In this document: positions 16,802 through 25,459 of the stretch, in pieces
Position numbering within the stretch: position 1 is the first letter of the stretch
Layout: the number at the start of each line of letters is the position of its first letter
Source: an uncultured Bacilli bacterium
Lineage (GTDB): Bacteria; Bacillota_I; Bacilli_A; RF39; UBA660
Direction: 5' to 3'
Assembly (NCBI GenBank): GCA_934086775.1
Contig: CAKOIJ010000004.1
Coordinates: 1-52,953 of the forward strand
Length of the DNA: 52,953 nt
Notes under the pieces: generated by a model
Told to the model about the DNA's origin: nothing
Database searches by the model: none
The model's input: the letters and a program-made list of their open reading frames with translations, nothing else
Made by a program: the position numbers and the translations under genes

Positions 16802-17662
16802 TTAACTTTTCTTAGTTCCAATTTTTTCTCCACATTTAACAATAGTTTCAATATTTCTAATAGAATTATTTAAAATATCTTTATCTAAAGATATTTTATT
16901 CTTTTCAAAAGCAAGCACTATAGTAGAACCTCCAAATAAGAACATACCCTTTTCTTCACCTTTTTTAAAAGAATAATTCTCGTGTAAATTCTTAATCTTT
17001 CCAACCATAACTGCACCTACTTCAACTTCTAAAACATCCCCAAAATTATCAGTATGTAAAATAGTATACTCTCTTGAATTTCTTTTAAATACTTTACATT
17101 TTCTGTAAGCTATAGGCCTAACTGTATTTAATACTCCTCTTACAAAAATATTCTTATAATGATATCCATTATCAATATAATGATATCTATGATAATCATC
17201 CTTACATAACCTAAAAACTAAAAAATACCCATCAATGTAATTCTTGTAAACTTCATCATCATTTACAAGATCTTTCAAACTATAAAAAGAGTCTTTTATT
17301 TCGAAACAAGAGAACTCATTAATATCATAAACAGTCAATTTAGCATCACATGGACTAATTAAAAGATTACTATCATCATCAAAGTTAATAATCTTCTTTT
17401 TTCTTATAAAAAAATCATTAAAAGATTTATATTTTCTATCTTCAAATAAGCTCATATCAATATTATTTTTCTTGATAAAAGGCTTAATCAAGAATTTAGA
17501 AATTCTTAAACTAAGAAAAAGTCCAACTATCTTAGAAAAAATAGGCAAAGAAACAAACTTAATTAAAAATCTACCAGTAATAGACCCATAAAAGAAACTA
17601 ACAGTTTTACCTTCCTTATCATAATCTACATTATTCTCCCTATCTTTATTAACATATAACAT
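16802..17662 (-). CDS. psd: Phosphatidylserine decarboxylase
   Basis: 286 residues from the ATG at 17662, eight bases after GAGGAG that also ends the upstream gene. Features of the family: NDFFIRKKK near 75, SPCDAKLTVYD near 97, YHRYHYIDNG near 150, and the C-terminal GMFLFGGSTIVLAFEK. The GGST segment is the site of self-cleavage to the pyruvoyl cofactor (LGST in most members). It converts phosphatidylserine to phosphatidylethanolamine in the membrane. It is five bases from a lipid kinase gene, consistent with a phospholipid operon. Confidence 0.93.
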   Translation of the reverse strand: MLYVNKDRENNVDYDKEGKTVSFFYGSITGRFLIKFVSLPIFSKIVGLFLSLRISKFLIKPFIKKNNIDMSLFEDRKYKSFNDFFIRKKKIINFDDDSNLLISPCDAKLTVYDINEFSCFEIKDSFYSLKDLVNDDEVYKNYIDGYFLVFRLCKDDYHRYHYIDNGYHYKNIFVRGVLNTVRPIAYRKCKVFKRNSREYTILHTDNFGDVLEVEVGAVMVGKIKNLHENYSFKKGEEKGMFLFGGSTIVLAFEKNKISLDKDILNNSIRNIETIVKCGEKIGTKKS

Positions 17663-17666
17663 ATTA

Positions 17667-18590
17667 CTACTCCTCATCAATAAAAAGTTTAACAATATTC
17701 TTACTAGGAACTCTCATATCAATCTCTTTATTTATTTTAAAACTAAAACTCTTAGTATTATGTTTAAACTCTTCTCCATCAATAACCCAGCTAGGTGGAA
17801 CCTTATCAAAAACAATTTTAAAATTACTAGTCTTATAATACTCTAAACCAGGCATATTTCTAACTTTACCAGTTAAAATTTTATTAGCTAAGAAAAACAA
17901 TTCAGGTTTTTTCTTTGCACTAATTAAAATAACTTCAAATTTATTATCATTTAACTTAACATCGTCATAAATATTAGAAATACCCCCCATCCTACTCGTA
18001 TTAGTAATAAATATAAAAGAATAAGTTCCACTTTTCTTAATTCCATCAACTTCATACGTCAAATCAAATAACTGTACTTTATCTCTTAAAGCATGAATAG
18101 CATTAAAAACATATGCAAGTCTTCCATACTTCTTCTTAAAACTTCTTGGTGTACTATAACTCACATCTACATAACTACCTAGACATGCTACATAAACAAA
18201 TGGTGTTTCGTTGATTATACACACATCTATATTTTTATTAGTACCATTTAGCACCATTTGAGCATTAACAAGCAATTTCTTAGTAAAACCATACATAGTA
18301 CCAACATCATTCATAGTACCAACAGGTAACTGACTAATAAGAAGTTTCTTCTCCCTCATTAAATTACCAGTAATACCTTCATTTAAAGTACCATCACCGC
18401 CAGCTAAAATAACTAAATCAATATCATCGCTTAAATTCTTAACAATATCTACAGTGTCCTTAGCCTTCTTAGTTGGACACATTAAAGCCTCATACCCGTT
18501 AGCCAATAAAACATCTGGTAAATCTTCAATATTCTTTTTATCTATAGGTCTTCCACTTTCGGGATTATAAATAACTGCACATTTCTTCAT
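17667..18590 (-). CDS. Diacylglycerol/lipid kinase family protein
   Basis: 307 residues. The catalytic domain begins CAVIYNPESGR and contains the nucleotide-binding motif VILAGGDGTLNEGITG near 75, then LPVGTMND near 98 and the C-terminal YYKTSNFKI...WVIDGEEF. These are the DagK/YegS/BmrU family signatures. It phosphorylates diacylglycerol or a related lipid at the membrane. Co-transcribed with psd, whose ribosome binding site overlaps its last codons. Which lipid it uses is not visible. Confidence 0.88.
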   Translation of the reverse strand: MKKCAVIYNPESGRPIDKKNIEDLPDVLLANGYEALMCPTKKAKDTVDIVKNLSDDIDLVILAGGDGTLNEGITGNLMREKKLLISQLPVGTMNDVGTMYGFTKKLLVNAQMVLNGTNKNIDVCIINETPFVYVACLGSYVDVSYSTPRSFKKKYGRLAYVFNAIHALRDKVQLFDLTYEVDGIKKSGTYSFIFITNTSRMGGISNIYDDVKLNDNKFEVILISAKKKPELFFLANKILTGKVRNMPGLEYYKTSNFKIVFDKVPPSWVIDGEEFKHNTKSFSFKINKEIDMRVPSKNIVKLFIDEE

Positions 18591-18813
18591 ATTTCATCAC
18601 ATAGTAATTATACAATAAAATAATAAATTACTCAATACAGAAAAATAGATATAAAGGTAATGTACTAATTATAATAACTTATTTCGGATAAACATGTATC
18701 ACATTTTTAACTTTTATATGAATAACTTCACTAAAAAGTTTAATAAAAAAGTCTATTTCATATCTATTAAATCAATAATCAAAAATTAAAATATATATCG
18801 TTTTATATATAAA
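18591..18813. other. Intergenic region without recognised gene
   Basis: AT-rich stretch upstream of the lipid-kinase gene and downstream of sipW. Apart from the sipW terminator next to it I see no ORF of note and no RNA gene. Confidence 0.3.
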
Positions 18814-18842
18814 AAATCTATTAGCATTTTGCTAATAGATTT
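18814..18842 (-). terminator. Terminator of sipW
   Basis: 13-bp perfect stem (AAATCTATTAGCA, 3-base loop). On the minus strand it is followed by six U residues. It overlaps the sipW stop codon. Confidence 0.85.
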
Positions 18843-19494
18843 ATTCTTCATTACTAATTTTCCTTGTTCTCTTCTTAGTAGTTGCAACTACTTGACTTTC
18901 GTTAGTTTCTTCACTTAATTTTTCCATTTTATTCTTAATTTTAATTAACTTAAATAACTTAAGAATATCATAGATAATAACACCTACTGCTGGAATTAAA
19001 ATAATAGTAAACCAGCCAAACTTACTTGCTAAGAAAAATTGTACTCTACCTAACTGTGGAATAACCATTTTAGTAACACCTACTATATGATCTTCATCAA
19101 TTATTTCATTATCATTAATTGGGTTAGCATCCCCTCTAGTTCTAAAAGTATAACCTGTTCCCGTATTATATTTTTCAACTACTCTGTGAGTTATTGGAGT
19201 GTTTCCAAAATAACTATTAGTACTATAATAAGATAAAATATCTCCAATCTGAATATCTTCTGGATTAGTTTTAACTACAAAAACAACATCATAGACTTGA
19301 ATTTTAGGGGTCATACTAGGACTAATAATAGTATAAAGCCCAAACGGTTGTTTTTCTCCTTTAGCTAATGCAATTTTATTTACTGCTATATATGCAATTA
19401 ACAAAGCACCTATAACACATAATATAACCATTATACACCAAGAAATAGTTTTTGAAATAGCGTATATAATTCCCCTTTTCTTTTTATTTTTCAT
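18841..19494 (-). CDS. Signal peptidase I, SipW/ER type
   Basis: 217 residues. An N-terminal membrane helix (~18-40) precedes the catalytic serine S60 in SPSMTP and the histidine H103 in THRVVEKY. Ser plus His, not Ser plus Lys, marks the SipW/archaeal/eukaryotic-ER type. A second membrane helix lies near 160-180, followed by a charged tail with a KKRTRK cluster. SipW-type peptidases usually process a few dedicated substrates such as TasA or camelysin-like proteins. A decayed, possibly secreted gene lies at about 22150-22365, but no intact substrate is adjacent. Confidence 0.92.
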   Translation of the reverse strand: MKNKKKRGIIYAISKTISWCIMVILCVIGALLIAYIAVNKIALAKGEKQPFGLYTIISPSMTPKIQVYDVVFVVKTNPEDIQIGDILSYYSTNSYFGNTPITHRVVEKYNTGTGYTFRTRGDANPINDNEIIDEDHIVGVTKMVIPQLGRVQFFLASKFGWFTIILIPAVGVIIYDILKLFKLIKIKNKMEKLSEETNESQVVATTKKRTRKISNEE

Positions 19495-19579
19495 ATGTTC
19501 ACCTACTATAAATTATTATATTAAATTTTTTCTTAATATACAAGACAATTATAACTAATTTACATAATTTTTATAGAAA

Positions 19580-19605
19580 AAAATCTTAATTTTCCTTAAG
19601 ATTTT
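19580..19605 (-). terminator. Terminator of queH
   Basis: 10-bp perfect stem AAAATCTTAA/TTAAGATTTT with a 6-base loop, followed on the minus strand by U residues. It overlaps the queH stop. Confidence 0.75.
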
Positions 19606-20191
19606 CATTTTTACTAAATAAACAACCACAATAATTTTGTCTATATAAATTAAACTTCTTAGATAATTCAATAGATATTTTATATCCTTCTTTCTTCTTA
19701 AAATCAGAATATAAATATTTTACTTTTATATTTTCTTCTAAATCTTTACCAATTAAATTAATAACCTCACTATTCTTATGAGGACTAACTGTTAAAGTGG
19801 TTCCAAAATATTCAAAGTTTTCTTCTTTAGCTTTTAAAGCAGTTTTAAGAAGTCTTAACTTAAAACATAAAAAGCATCTCTTACTTCCCTCTGGTAAATC
19901 TTCTAAACCTTTTACTGCTTTTCTATAAATATCATTTTCATAATCGCAATTAATATATTTAACACCTAATTCTCTAATTACTTTTAGTTGTTCTTCTTTC
20001 CTCTTTAAATATTCATTAATTGGTTCTATATTAGGATTATAATAATAAATAGTAATATCAAAATAATTTATTAATCTTGTAATAACAGCAGTTGAACAAG
20101 GCCCACAACAGGAATGTAAAAGTAAAGTAGGCTTTTTTCCTTTATTTTCACTTATAATTCTCTCAAGCTCTAAATCATAATTTACTTTCAT
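19586..20191 (-). CDS. queH: Epoxyqueuosine reductase QueH
   Basis: 201 residues. The cysteine pattern of QueH (formerly DUF208) is complete: LLHSCCGPCSTAV near 23, KRCFLCFKLRL near 104, and YCGCLFS near the C-terminus; YYYNPNIEP and FGTTLTVSPHKNS are also diagnostic. It reduces epoxyqueuosine in tRNA to queuosine, using an iron-sulfur centre, and replaces QueG in many anaerobes. It starts 6 bases after the typA stop and is probably co-transcribed with it. Confidence 0.94.
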   Translation of the reverse strand: MKVNYDLELERIISENKGKKPTLLLHSCCGPCSTAVITRLINYFDITIYYYNPNIEPINEYLKRKEEQLKVIRELGVKYINCDYENDIYRKAVKGLEDLPEGSKRCFLCFKLRLLKTALKAKEENFEYFGTTLTVSPHKNSEVINLIGKDLEENIKVKYLYSDFKKKEGYKISIELSKKFNLYRQNYCGCLFSKNENLKEN

Positions 20192-20197
20192 AAAAAC

Positions 20198-22012
20198 CTA
20201 CTTTTGCTTTTTAGCATCTTCTTTTTTTCTAAGCTCAGTATTCAAAATTTTCTTTCTTAATCTAAAACCTTTAGGAGTTACTTCAACTAACTCATCTGTA
20301 TTAATATAATCAAGCGCTATCTCTAAAGTTAATTGTCTAGGTCTTTTTAAAACAACTGTATGATCTTTACTAGCGCTTCTAGTATTAGTTAAATTTTTAG
20401 ATTTAGTTACATTAACAGCTAAATCATTATCTCTATTATTTTCCCCAACTATCATTCCTTCATAAACCTCAGTACCAGGTTCAATAAACATAACACCTCT
20501 GTCTTCTAAAGCACCAAGCCCATAAGCAGTAGCTTTTCCATTTTCCATAGAAACTAAAACTCCAAGTTTTCTTTCTCCAACAGGATTAGGATTAACTGGA
20601 CCATATTCCTTAAATGTATGATTTATTATTCCATAACCTCTTGTTAAAATTAAAAATTCATTGACAAAACCTATTAATCCGCGAGAAGGAACTAAATACT
20701 CAAGTTTAGTATTATTTTCAAAAGCCTTCATATTAATCATTTGTCCATCACGAGAAGCAAGACTTTCAATAACTGATCCTACTGTATCTGTAGGTGCTTC
20801 AATTAAAACTTCTTCATAAGGTTCACACTTAACACCATCTATTTCTTTAACAATAACTTCTGGTTTAGAAACTTGAAGTTCAAAACCTTCTCTTCTCATG
20901 TTTTCAATTAAAATAGATAAATGAAGTTCTCCCCTACCACTTACTATCCAATTTTCAGCATCTTTTTGTTCTACTCTTAAAGAAACATCCTTTTCAAGCT
21001 CTTTCATTAATCTCTCTTCTATTTTTCTAGCAGTAAGAAGTTTACCTTCCTTACCAGAAAATGGACTAGTATTAACACCAAATGTCATCTTAAGAGTAGG
21101 CTCTTCTATTTTAAGAATTGGTAAAGCATTCTCTTTACCCACTTCACAAACAGTTTCACCAACTGAAATATCAGGTAAACCTGAAATACCAACTATTTCA
21201 CCACATGAAGCACTTTCAATCTCTTCTTTCTTAATACCAGTAAATCCAAATAATTTTTGAACTCTAAACTGTTTTATACTTCCATCTAATCTAACACAAG
21301 ATACCATTTGTCCAGATTTAACTGTACCATTTGTAATAGTACCTACACCTATCCTTCCAACATAATCATTATAATCTAGTAGAGCTGGTTGAAATTGTAA
21401 AGGAGCATCCTTATCTCCCTTAGGTTCTGGAATAGTATTAATAATAGTTTCAAAAATTGGTTCCATAGTATGCTTTTGAGTACTTAAATCCTCTTCATAA
21501 CTACTTGTTCCATTTAAAGCACTAGCATAAATAATTGGAAAATCTATTTGTTCATCATTAGCACCTAAATCAATAAATAACTCAAGTACTTCATCAATAA
21601 CTTCATTAATTCTTACATTTTCCCTATCAACTTTATTAATTACTACAATTGGTTTCAAATTAGCTTCAAGTGCTTTCTTTAAAACAAATCTAGTTTGAGG
21701 CATAGTACCTTCTCTAGCATCAACTAAAAGAATAACACCATCAACCATGTGCATAATTCTTTCAACCTCTCCACCGAAATCAGCATGTCCTGGAGTATCA
21801 ACTATATTAATTTTATAATCTTTATAATGAACACCAGTAGTCTTAGCTAAAATAGTAATACCTCTTTCTTTTTCTATATCATTAGAGTCCATAACTCTCA
21901 CATCATGAGTTTCATTTTCTCTAAAAGTCCCACTTTGATTTAAAAGTTCATCTACTAAAGTAGTTTTACCATGATCAACGTGGGCTATAATTGCGACATT
22001 TCTTATTTTCAT
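20198..22012 (-). CDS. typA: Ribosome-associated GTPase TypA/BipA
   Basis: 604 residues from the ATG at 22012 ([18 protein letters not shown], as in other TypA proteins); an ATG three codons earlier is too close to the AGGGAAG site. G1 AHVDHGKT, G2 RGITI, G3 [12 protein letters not shown]4 NKVDRE and G5 SALNG are in place, followed by the EF-G-like domains and the TypA-specific C-terminus with [12 protein letters not shown] and [13 protein letters not shown]. It is a translational GTPase that binds the ribosome, important at low temperature and under stress. Two palindromes lie just upstream. Confidence 0.97.
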   Translation of the reverse strand: MKIRNVAIIAHVDHGKTTLVDELLNQSGTFRENETHDVRVMDSNDIEKERGITILAKTTGVHYKDYKINIVDTPGHADFGGEVERIMHMVDGVILLVDAREGTMPQTRFVLKKALEANLKPIVVINKVDRENVRINEVIDEVLELFIDLGANDEQIDFPIIYASALNGTSSYEEDLSTQKHTMEPIFETIINTIPEPKGDKDAPLQFQPALLDYNDYVGRIGVGTITNGTVKSGQMVSCVRLDGSIKQFRVQKLFGFTGIKKEEIESASCGEIVGISGLPDISVGETVCEVGKENALPILKIEEPTLKMTFGVNTSPFSGKEGKLLTARKIEERLMKELEKDVSLRVEQKDAENWIVSGRGELHLSILIENMRREGFELQVSKPEVIVKEIDGVKCEPYEEVLIEAPTDTVGSVIESLASRDGQMINMKAFENNTKLEYLVPSRGLIGFVNEFLILTRGYGIINHTFKEYGPVNPNPVGERKLGVLVSMENGKATAYGLGALEDRGVMFIEPGTEVYEGMIVGENNRDNDLAVNVTKSKNLTNTRSASKDHTVVLKRPRQLTLEIALDYINTDELVEVTPKGFRLRKKILNTELRKKEDAKKQK

Positions 22013-22074
22013 TTCATTCACTTCCCTTAAAAACCTAGTGTATTATATCACTATTCAACCATGTTTGTAAAGAA

Positions 22075-22133
22075 AAATGTAACAATTTTGTTACATTTCA
22101 TTAAATGTTTATAACTTATTACTTATAAACATT
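22075..22133. promoter_or_regulatory. Two adjacent palindromes upstream of typA
   Basis: AAATGTAACAA-TT-TTGTTACATTT (22075-22098) and AATGTTTATAA with an 8-base spacer before TTATAAACATT (22104-22133). Both have perfect 11-bp arms. They lie 63-121 bases before the typA start and could be operators or RNA hairpins. I do not recognise the regulator. Confidence 0.5.
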
Positions 22134-22149
22134 AATTTATACTTTTTCC

Positions 22150-22365
22150 ATTTACATAAATCTTATAAGCATTAAAATCTATATTAGAATTCCTACTATC
22201 ATCATTATCAATACACCAGAACTCTTATCTAAAGTTAAAGTATTATTTTGGACATCATCATTAATGCTAACGCTTCCCTTAACATCATAAATAGCAAATA
22301 TCACAAGTACAATTACAATAAAGCACTAATTCACATCAAAATATTTTTCAAATATATCTTAATTA
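22150..22365 (-). pseudogene. Remnant of a small membrane-anchored or secreted protein gene (frameshifted)
   Basis: On the minus strand an uninterrupted stretch reads IVIVLVIFAIYDVKGSVSIN then DDVQNNTLTLDKSSG. A +1 shift near 22200 then continues plausibly as DNDDSRNSNIDFNAYKIYVN and ends GKSIN-stop. Upstream, KNILM with a stop in between suggests the original N-terminus. Together this looks like a short protein with an N-terminal membrane helix broken by at least two indels. The rest of the 22134-22496 gap holds nothing I recognise, and a plus-strand frame at 22248-22514 is not convincing. Confidence 0.35.
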
Positions 22366-22496
22366 TTAATCCTTCTTTCTTAAAACATAATCTCGCACAA
22401 ATGTATACAAAACATATCAAAAAAAATATATTTGCTTTTAGACTATATGTAAAACACTTTTCGACAGATTGTAATCCTTTTGTTCGTCAAATTGTA

Positions 22497-22524
22497 AAAA
22501 TGAGTATTACATAATACTCATTTT
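22497..22524 (-). terminator. Terminator after the 22523-23307 gene pair
   Basis: 13-bp perfect stem (AAAATGAGTATTA with its complement) around a very short loop; T/A-runs on both sides. It overlaps the stop codon of the 88-aa gene. Confidence 0.7.
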
Positions 22525-22789
22525 ACTTATTTGTATAATTATAATAGTTCATCTCTGCTATCTCATTACTAACTTCCTCTAAATCTTCTAAATCACTTTC
22601 ATAGTTTAATATTTCTTCTATTTCAAATAATAAACTATTTAAAGAAGCGTGTTTACTATAATCAATACCATATTTATTTAATACTTCTATCCAAGAATCT
22701 TTAAGTAATAAGCCATTACTTCTTTTCTTAAGAAAATCTTCTTTAATATTTATATCTTCAATATTTATTTCTTTACCATTTATTATCAT
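22523..22789 (-). CDS. Hypothetical protein, 88 aa
   Basis: Not recognised. Acidic, soluble, predicted helical, with no cysteines. Its ATG overlaps the stop of the upstream transglutaminase-like gene by one base (TAATG), so it is translationally coupled to it and probably a partner. The KKRSNGLLLKDSWIEVLNKYGIDYSKHASL segment looks like a small helical binding domain. No membrane helix or signal peptide. Confidence 0.6.
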   Translation of the reverse strand: MIINGKEINIEDINIKEDFLKKRSNGLLLKDSWIEVLNKYGIDYSKHASLNSLLFEIEEILNYESDLEDLEEVSNEIAEMNYYNYTNK

Positions 22790-23307
22790 TAAAGTTCATA
22801 GCCCCATTCTACTTCCATGAGATCATAATACTTCATTAAATCTTCATTTCTAATAAACAAATCTCTTATACTAAATTTCTCTGCAAATTTATATCCAAAT
22901 TTTTTAAAATATCCATTACTAATAATCATTAAAGAAGTATCTATCTCATATAACTTATCATCTATAGAAGCTTCAACATACCAGTGCCCTCCATTTTTAG
23001 AACCAATTGTACCTTTAAAATATTTATTATAACAGTATACTGCTTTTACATCATATCCAAGTTGATCTAAAAGCATAACAAGTTCATAAGTACACGTTTT
23101 ACACCTTCCACTAGTTAAATCTTTTAAAAACAAATCTTTAAAAACAAAAACATCTTTACCCATTCTAATAGGAGTCTTATCTTTCTCAATAATATTCCAT
23201 ATTACATCATCAAAATTACTTATTTTTCCTTCATTCATTAACTTATTAAACAACAAATTAAATTCTTTATTGCTTTCTAATAAGTCATTTCTAAATTTAT
23301 AATTCAT
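22789..23307 (-). CDS. Transglutaminase-like cysteine protein
   Basis: 172 residues, cytoplasmic (no signal peptide). A Cys-His-Asp arrangement fits the transglutaminase/NlpC-like papain fold: TSGRCKTCTYELVMLLDQLGYDVKAVY (Cys near 77), GGHWYVEASIDDKLYEIDTS (His near 113, Asp near 124). Similar small proteins process or cross-link peptides, but I cannot name a substrate. A GAGGGG site precedes the ATG. Forms a coupled pair with the 88-aa gene. Confidence 0.55.
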   Translation of the reverse strand: MNYKFRNDLLESNKEFNLLFNKLMNEGKISNFDDVIWNIIEKDKTPIRMGKDVFVFKDLFLKDLTSGRCKTCTYELVMLLDQLGYDVKAVYCYNKYFKGTIGSKNGGHWYVEASIDDKLYEIDTSLMIISNGYFKKFGYKFAEKFSIRDLFIRNEDLMKYYDLMEVEWGYEL

Positions 23308-23402
23308 ATTATCCCCTCATCTAAATTATATAATTATTTAATAATTTAATCAATATAAAAAGGAGTATCAAACTCCATTAATCTTATTATTCTCCAGTAA
23401 AA

Positions 23403-23903
23403 TCATCCAAACCTAACCCAGTTATTTTTAGCATTTCCTGCAAAGTAATAAACATCTTTTGGGGTGCTACCTGCAATACTTTCTGTACTTTTAAACAAAG
23501 TACCAGTATTTGTTTCAGTATATGTTACACTGAAGTCTGTCCTAGTTTTAATTGTTTGATTATCTGCAAGAAGTCTACCATATATAGTATATCTAAAATT
23601 CATAGTACAATAATCTGGCATATGAATATTAGATAAACTAACTTCATTAGTTGCTTTATTATAGGTAGCAATAGTTCCATTTTTACAAGTAATTTTATCT
23701 AGTACATAGTTATTTATAAGATCATTAAATTCTTTATTTGTTTTTTCTCCGTTTAAAGTATAAGCCTCTATACCTTCAGGTTTAGAAAACAATCTTACCA
23801 CTTTAGATATTTCTTTGTTTTTATCATCTTTAGTATTTTTTAAATTAAATGTTAATAAGAATATACTTATTAACATTAAAACTAATATAATATATTTTTT
23901 CAT
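23403..23903 (-). CDS. C-terminally truncated secreted/membrane-anchored protein
   Basis: 166 residues. An N-terminal membrane helix (KKYIILVLMLISIFLLTF) is followed by an extracellular part with two cysteines (ITCKNG; DYCTMNF) and ends AGNAKNNWVRFG. Directly after the TGA stop the same frame reads FYWRIIRLMEF, which continues a motif (NNWVxFGxFYWRIIRING) I know from larger surface proteins of uncultured Firmicutes. The gene therefore looks cut short by a nonsense mutation and a 1-base shift. It is divergent from an XRE repressor and shares its operators. A small hairpin with T-run follows at about 23360-23385. Confidence 0.6.
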   Translation of the reverse strand: MKKYIILVLMLISIFLLTFNLKNTKDDKNKEISKVVRLFSKPEGIEAYTLNGEKTNKEFNDLINNYVLDKITCKNGTIATYNKATNEVSLSNIHMPDYCTMNFRYTIYGRLLADNQTIKTRTDFSVTYTETNTGTLFKSTESIAGSTPKDVYYFAGNAKNNWVRFG

Positions 23904-23915
23904 AACAGCACTACC

Positions 23916-23988
23916 TACTCGTATTATGAGTATTATAAATCTAGTTTACTTGCAAAGTGAGTAAATATCAATACTCGTTTTATGAGTA
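23916..23988. promoter_or_regulatory. Three operator-like sites between the XRE repressor and a divergent gene
   Basis: TACTC-N7-GAGTA occurs at 23916-23932 and 23972-23988, and TACTT-N7-GAGTA at 23947-23963. Centres are 31 and 25 bp apart. The first site abuts a TATAAT (23937-23932, minus strand) serving the 23403-23903 gene, and the last lies ahead of the repressor. This matches autoregulated phage-type control. Confidence 0.75.
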
Positions 23989-24016
23989 TGAGATAATTTT
24001 TATAAGGTGAAACACA

Positions 24017-24232
24017 ATGTTAAAATATAGAATTAGAGATTTAAGAGAAGATAAAGATTTACCACAAAGAGAAGTTACAAAAGTACTAGGTTTATCTCAG
24101 CAACAATATAGCAGAGTTGAAAATGAAGAAGCAGAAGTTACAGGAGAATTTTTAGTAAAATTAGCAGACTTTTATAAAGTTAGTATAGATTACATATTAA
24201 AATATGAACCAAAAGATAAAGTTAAAGGATAG
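24017..24232 (+). CDS. XRE-family HTH transcriptional regulator
   Basis: 71 residues made up almost entirely of the Cro/CI-type helix-turn-helix: IRDLREDKDLPQREVTKVLGL, recognition helix SQQQYSRVENEEAEV, and the supporting helix EFLVKLADFYKVSIDYIL. AAGGTG precedes the ATG. Single-domain XRE proteins bind palindromic operators as dimers. Three matching palindromes lie in its own upstream region, predicting autoregulation and control of the divergent truncated gene. It has no ligand-binding domain. Confidence 0.9.
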   Translation: MLKYRIRDLREDKDLPQREVTKVLGLSQQQYSRVENEEAEVTGEFLVKLADFYKVSIDYILKYEPKDKVKG

Positions 24233-24252
24233 CTACCCGCTATCCTTTAATA
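24222..24252 (+). terminator. Terminator of the XRE gene
   Basis: 12-bp stem TTAAAGGATAGC/GCTATCCTTTAA around TACC, overlapping the stop codon; an AT-rich tail follows. Confidence 0.7.
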
Positions 24253-24374
24253 TTTTATCCATTACTCTAGGTAAATAATCATTCATTATTTTTTAACATA
24301 AATTTATTAAAAAGTAAAGTCACACTGGTAAATTTGGCAGAAATAATAAATTAAATTTTAACCAAAAAATAAAA

Positions 24375-25451
24375 CTAGTTACTAGCTAGTTTTACTTCAA
24401 CAACTTTTTCTTTACCATCTCTATTTATTGTAAGTTTAATTGTACTTCCTACTTCATGACTATAAAGCCTATACCTAAATTCTGCAATATCGCTTACTTT
24501 ATTATCTCCGACCTTTACAATAACATCTTTTGCTTTAAGACCAGCCTTACTTGCAGGACTACCCTTTTCAACTTCCACAACCACTACGCCTTCAGTAACA
24601 TCTTCATCAAGTCTAATATTAGCATAATATAATTGCATTGTATTGTTAGCATTAATCATACTAACACCTATATAAGGTCTAGTGATTTTTCCATTTTCTC
24701 TAATGCTTTCAGCATACATAACTGCATCTTCAATAGGAATAGCAAATCCAATACCCTCAATAGTGGTTTGAACCACTTTCATACTATTAATTCCAATGAC
24801 TTCTCCATTAATATTACAAAGAGGACCACCACTGTTACCTGGATTAATAGCTGCATCCGTTTGCATAACATTCATTATCCAGTCAGCACTTGAACCATTA
24901 ACACTCACACTAACGAGTCTATCTTTTCCACTTAAAATACCTTTTGTAACAGTGCCTTTAAAATCTATTCCCATTGGACTACCAATAGTAAAAACAGTAT
25001 CTCCTACTTTAACATCACTACTTTTTCCAATTGTTGCAACACCCAAAACGCTATCTTTATCTACTTTTAAAACAGCAATATCAGCATATTCATCACTTCC
25101 TACTACCTCGGCAGTAGTTTCACTATTATTATTAAATGTTATCTTTATAGTTTTAGCACCATCAATCACATGATGATTAGTCATAATATAAGCATTCTTA
25201 CCATCAGTATCATAAACAAATCCAGTACCTGTACCAATTAAAGTATTTTTGTTATAAGTCTGCACAACTACAACTGAATCCTCTACTTTAGAAACAGACT
25301 CGCTAATGCCTGTATCAGTAACATTTACATTCTTTTCAGTAATAGTCTTAACCACTTCATTAGGGTAATAGTGCATCAATAAATAAATACCACCTACACT
25401 AACCATCACACTCACTAGAGCAGTCAAAACATAACTTAAAATTCTTCTCAT
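24375..25451 (-). CDS. htrA: HtrA/DegP-like membrane-anchored serine protease
   Basis: 358 residues. An N-terminal membrane anchor (~9-27) precedes a trypsin-like domain with catalytic triad H94 (TNHHVIDG), D124 (EYADIAVLK) and S207 (NPGNSGGPL). A C-terminal PDZ domain runs from about 255 (RPYIGVSMI...VVVVEVEKGSPASKAGLKAKDVIVKVG). It degrades misfolded proteins outside the membrane. A terminator-like stem AAAACTAG/CTAGTTTT overlaps its stop. No CssRS-type regulator is adjacent. Confidence 0.95.
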   Translation of the reverse strand: MRRILSYVLTALVSVMVSVGGIYLLMHYYPNEVVKTITEKNVNVTDTGISESVSKVEDSVVVVQTYNKNTLIGTGTGFVYDTDGKNAYIMTNHHVIDGAKTIKITFNNNSETTAEVVGSDEYADIAVLKVDKDSVLGVATIGKSSDVKVGDTVFTIGSPMGIDFKGTVTKGILSGKDRLVSVSVNGSSADWIMNVMQTDAAINPGNSGGPLCNINGEVIGINSMKVVQTTIEGIGFAIPIEDAVMYAESIRENGKITRPYIGVSMINANNTMQLYYANIRLDEDVTEGVVVVEVEKGSPASKAGLKAKDVIVKVGDNKVSDIAEFRYRLYSHEVGSTIKLTINRDGKEKVVEVKLASN

Positions 25452-25459
25452 TTTACCTC

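Noticed and set aside
22248..22514. Plus-strand 88-residue reading frame
   Set aside because: No ribosome binding site, no family outline, and it lies antisense to a plausible gene remnant and terminator.
23360..23410. TGA recoded as Trp or Gly, giving a longer protein
   Set aside because: Other genes use TGG for tryptophan, and true stops including TGA end proteins at natural lengths; after the TGA the frame shifts and ends in a terminator.
24633..25173. Plus-strand frames inside htrA
   Set aside because: Shadows of the htrA coding sequence, which has complete catalytic motifs on the minus strand.
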